A stretch of 34,113 nucleotides of DNA, taken from NCBI RefSeq assembly GCF_903970205.1, contig NZ_CAJCHS010000045.1, forward strand, positions 1 to 34,113, in the 5' to 3' direction. This document shows positions 31,888-34,113 of this stretch, in pieces; position 1 is the first letter of the stretch; each line of letters begins with the position of its first letter. Below the pieces are notes generated by a model. The model was not told the origin of the DNA and did no database searches. It saw only the letters and a list, made by a program, of their open reading frames with translations. Source of the stretch: Nevskia soli. GTDB lineage: Bacteria; Acidobacteriota; Terriglobia; Bryobacterales; Bryobacteraceae. A program made the position numbers and the translations under genes.

Positions 31888-33429
31888 CTATACACCGGGC
31901 GCCACCACGTTGGCTCCCGGAAATACCAGCTCGTCCTCCGCTGCCAACCTTCGACGGAAGCTCTGGTGCCGCAGGCGCGTGAGTTCAACTAACGGCCGCC
32001 ATGCGATATGAACCAGATCGTACTTGATCAGGAAGTGCCAGAACCGGTTGGATCGTTTATACAAATACGACATAGCAAGATACGGAGCTACGGCCCGCCA
32101 ATCCTCAGGCCGCCGTCTCCAGATCGAAGCGTGCGAGAAGAGACGCTGATAGATCCAGGCATAGCCCTCTTCCAGTTCCTCAGGCGTCATATGTTTTGGG
32201 CGGAACACAGCGTGCGCCGTGTCGTATCGTTCCCAATCCCGATGCAGCAGACGGCCCTCCATCTCCATTTGGCGGAAAAGAGGAGTCTTCGGATAAGGCG
32301 TCAGGATGTGAAACGTTGCGCATTCCAGACGATTCGCCTCCACCCATTCCGCCGTCCGCACAAAGACGTCTTTGCGATCATGATCGAATCCGAGTACGAA
32401 CGAGGCGTTTACCTGGATACCGTTATCGTGTAGCAGTCTTACTCTGCGCGCATAGTCGGCAGTCTCTGGCGTCTTCTTTCGGGCTTCCACTAAGTTCGCG
32501 TCGCTAAGTGACTCCAACCCCACGAATACACCGGTACAGCCGGCGAGCGCCATCGCACGAACTAACACCGGATCATCCGTAACATCAATTGAGACCGCGG
32601 CGCTCCAGATCTTATTCAAAGGCCGAAGCGCCTCACAAAGTTCGCGCAGATAAGCGCGGTTCGACCCTAGATTGTTGTCGATGAAGACGGCATAAGGTTC
32701 GTTCCCCGCCGCGAACTCCTCGACGACCTGTCGCGGATCTCGCATGCGATAGGGTATTCTCAAACCCTCGGTTGCGAGATAGCAAAATCCGCAGCGGCTG
32801 TGACATCCACGGGTCGCGATGAGGCTGGTCGTGGTCAGGAAGCTGCGCCGGGGAAGAATCGATCGTCTCGGCGCGGGGTCGTTGCGATAGTCGCTCTCGT
32901 AAGTTGCCTGATAAGTGGGCTTGAGGCCGCCCGATTCGATATCGGCCAATATCCGGGGCCAGAGTTGCACTCCATCGCCGATGGCCAGAGCGTCCGCGTG
33001 GGGCGCGCATTCCTCCGGACAGGAGAGCACGTGCAGACCACCTAGGACAACTTTACTCCCGCGTGCCCGGTACCACGCCGCGAGTTCGAATGCCCGTTTT
33101 GCAAACGTCAGGTGGACTGTGATCCCGACCACCTCGGGTGTAACTGCGGACGGGGGTGGCCCTTTCAGCAGATTTTCATCCCAATACTGAACGTCCCAAT
33201 GGTCAGGCGTGGTTGCGGCAAAGCTGGTCAGCGCGAGCGATGGCGTAAGCACGTGCTTCCCAAAACTCGCATTCGGATCTTTTGGGTAAAAGGGATTGAT
33301 CAACAGCGCCAGCCGCCGCTGAAGCGGTCCAGTGAGGACGGCTGCATCTAAGACGGGAGGCTTCACCATCTCCGGCGGGAGCCATTTCCGGCGTGGAGAT
33401 CGCAAAAAGGCAGGTATCGGGACGTTCAC
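31888..33429 (-). CDS. B12-binding-domain radical SAM protein
   Basis: The 513-residue protein starts with a cobalamin-binding-like Rossmann domain (about 38-170: RLALLINPFYPKDPNASFG, VVGITVHLTFAKRAFELA, GSKVVLGGLHVLSCPEE, ADALAIGDG). The radical SAM domain follows, with the cluster motif CHSRCGFC (Cys209, 213, 216). Further typical segments are AVFIDNNLGSNRAYL, GCTGVFVGLESL and NGIQVNASFVLGFDHDR. The C-terminal ~100 residues resemble the tail of HpnP/HpnJ-like members (TPYPKTPLFRQMEMEGRLL, YDTAHAVFRPKHMTPEEL). This architecture covers methyltransferases and related enzymes acting on lipids, hopanoids or natural products. The substrate cannot be assigned and no hopanoid genes are adjacent. 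The start is GTG. Type B repeat copy 3 lies just upstream. Confidence 0.87.
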   Translation of the reverse strand: MNVPIPAFLRSPRRKWLPPEMVKPPVLDAAVLTGPLQRRLALLINPFYPKDPNASFGKHVLTPSLALTSFAATTPDHWDVQYWDENLLKGPPPSAVTPEVVGITVHLTFAKRAFELAAWYRARGSKVVLGGLHVLSCPEECAPHADALAIGDGVQLWPRILADIESGGLKPTYQATYESDYRNDPAPRRSILPRRSFLTTTSLIATRGCHSRCGFCYLATEGLRIPYRMRDPRQVVEEFAAGNEPYAVFIDNNLGSNRAYLRELCEALRPLNKIWSAAVSIDVTDDPVLVRAMALAGCTGVFVGLESLSDANLVEARKKTPETADYARRVRLLHDNGIQVNASFVLGFDHDRKDVFVRTAEWVEANRLECATFHILTPYPKTPLFRQMEMEGRLLHRDWERYDTAHAVFRPKHMTPEELEEGYAWIYQRLFSHASIWRRRPEDWRAVAPYLAMSYLYKRSNRFWHFLIKYDLVHIAWRPLVELTRLRHQSFRRRLAAEDELVFPGANVVAPGV

Positions 33430-33491
33430 GAATATACTCTACCACGCAAAGTACTTCACGACGAGTTGGAACAGGCTGGTCGCGCCGGCAT

Positions 33492-33540
33492 GGCTAGCCG
33501 CCCGTGGTAGTAACCGCTCCGTCACCGTCGCGGCTCTGTA
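33492..33540 (-). repeat. Intergenic repeat, type B, copy 3
   Basis: About 45 of 49 bases match 25925-25973, and 38 of 39 over 33502-33540, in the same orientation. It lies between the radical SAM start and the gcvPB stop, both on the minus strand. GCTCT at its right end and AGAGC just beyond it can pair, so this copy may also form a small hairpin. Confidence 0.85.
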
Positions 33541-33548
33541 ACGTAGAG

Positions 33549-34113
33549 CTAGTCCGCGGCTTTGCTCGCCGTCTTATCAGGTTGCCAGCGCAGAATCGGC
33601 CGCCTTGCCGCGCCCGTTTCATCCACCCGCGTGGTCCGCGTTAGATGCGGCGCGCTCTTCAGCTTCTCCGGCTCGTCTTCAGCTTCCTTGGCGATCGAGA
33701 TCATGGCGTCAATGAACAGATCGAGCTCGCGCTTCGATTCCGTTTCCGTCGGCTCCATCATCAGCGCTCCGTGAACGATGGTCGGGAAGCTCACCGTGTA
33801 CGGATGGAAGCCGTAATCGATCAGGCGCTTCGCCATATCGCCCGTTCGCACGCCCTTCTTCGCCTGCCGCTCGTCACTGAAGACGACCTCGTGCATGTTC
33901 GGGCTATCGTACGGCAGGTCGAAGTACGGCGCGAGTTTGTACCGAAGATAGTTCGCGTTGAGAAGCGCGTCCAGTGTCGCGTTCCGCAGCCCATTGCCGC
34001 CGTGCGCCATGATGTACGCCAGCGCCCGGACCAGCACGCCGAAGTTGCCATAGAATGCGCGCACGCGTCCAATCGATTGCGGCCGGTCGTAATTCCACGA
34101 CCATTGATCGCCC
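33549..34113 (-). CDS. gcvPB: Glycine dehydrogenase (decarboxylating) subunit 2, 3' part only
   Basis: The frame is open to the window edge, so only the last ~187 residues are visible. They begin DQWSWNYDRPQSIGRVRAFY and continue GNFGVLVRALAYIMAHG, NATLDALLNANYLRYKL, MHEVVFSD, KRLIDYGFHPYTVSFP and MMEPTETESKRELD. These are all hallmarks of the C-terminal half of the PLP-dependent P-protein of the glycine cleavage system. In split P-proteins this is subunit 2 (GcvPB), which carries the PLP lysine upstream of the part seen here. A single-chain GcvP is possible but its C-terminus usually differs in length. The tail RPILRWQPDKTASKAAD is poorly conserved. Confidence 0.93.
   Translation of the reverse strand, partial: GDQWSWNYDRPQSIGRVRAFYGNFGVLVRALAYIMAHGGNGLRNATLDALLNANYLRYKLAPYFDLPYDSPNMHEVVFSDERQAKKGVRTGDMAKRLIDYGFHPYTVSFPTIVHGALMMEPTETESKRELDLFIDAMISIAKEAEDEPEKLKSAPHLTRTTRVDETGAARRPILRWQPDKTASKAAD

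Noticed and set aside
31888-33429. Naming the radical SAM gene as a hopanoid methylase (hpnP or hpnR)
   Set aside because: The domain order is shared by many families, and no hopanoid genes are nearby to support a specific name.
1-34113. tRNA, rRNA, integrase or transposase genes
   Set aside because: I looked through the intergenic spacers and coding frames and saw none. A tRNA scan would be the decisive check.

Overview
The window looks like a chromosomal segment from an acidobacterium of the Solibacter/Bryobacter type. This rests on protein families, not on a marker gene. Three secreted proteins end in the C-terminal domain catalogued as TIGR03437 (the 'Solibacter uncharacterized C-terminal domain'). 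There is also an Oar-like TonB-dependent receptor with an N-terminal carboxypeptidase-regulatory-like domain, a bactofilin, a PEP-CTERM protein and NHL 'GDGGPA' repeats. The DNA is GC-rich. I see no rRNA, tRNA, CRISPR array, phage gene or insertion sequence.

Layout. 1-6.5 kb is mostly housekeeping: a U32-family protein (+), then on the minus strand a LuxR-type regulator with a degenerate receiver, gatB, an HNH endonuclease and comF. 6.8-10.1 kb has a bactofilin, a 15-bp tandem array, a methyltransferase whose end overlaps a convergent PEP-CTERM/lipoprotein-like gene, and an aquaporin. 10.1-12.8 kb has a decayed secreted-protein remnant and an alpha-amino-acid ester hydrolase-type enzyme. 12.9-25.9 kb is a block of exported proteins on the plus strand: an NHL/TIGR03437 protein, a PstS-like periplasmic binding protein closed by a strong terminator, and a tight three-gene unit (secreted alpha/beta hydrolase, TonB receptor, 1361-residue Ig-like/TIGR03437 protein). 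26-34.1 kb returns to mixed metabolism: a FadF-like iron-sulfur oxidoreductase, a UDP-glucuronate decarboxylase-type epimerase, an RhlE-like DEAD-box helicase, a third TIGR03437 protein, a B12-binding radical SAM protein, and the 3' part of gcvPB cut by the window edge.

The signal most worth following is not a gene. Intergenic regions hold a family of short related repeats. Two 28-bp copies are identical (25-52 and 4993-5020). Three longer copies of about 39-50 bp lie at 25925-25973, 30451-30500 and 33492-33540, in both orientations, and one of them forms a nested palindrome between convergent genes. They look like REP/BIME-style elements. The second candidate is the hydrolase-receptor-giant surface protein operon at 16839-25906, which reads like an outer-membrane capture or uptake unit of unknown substrate.
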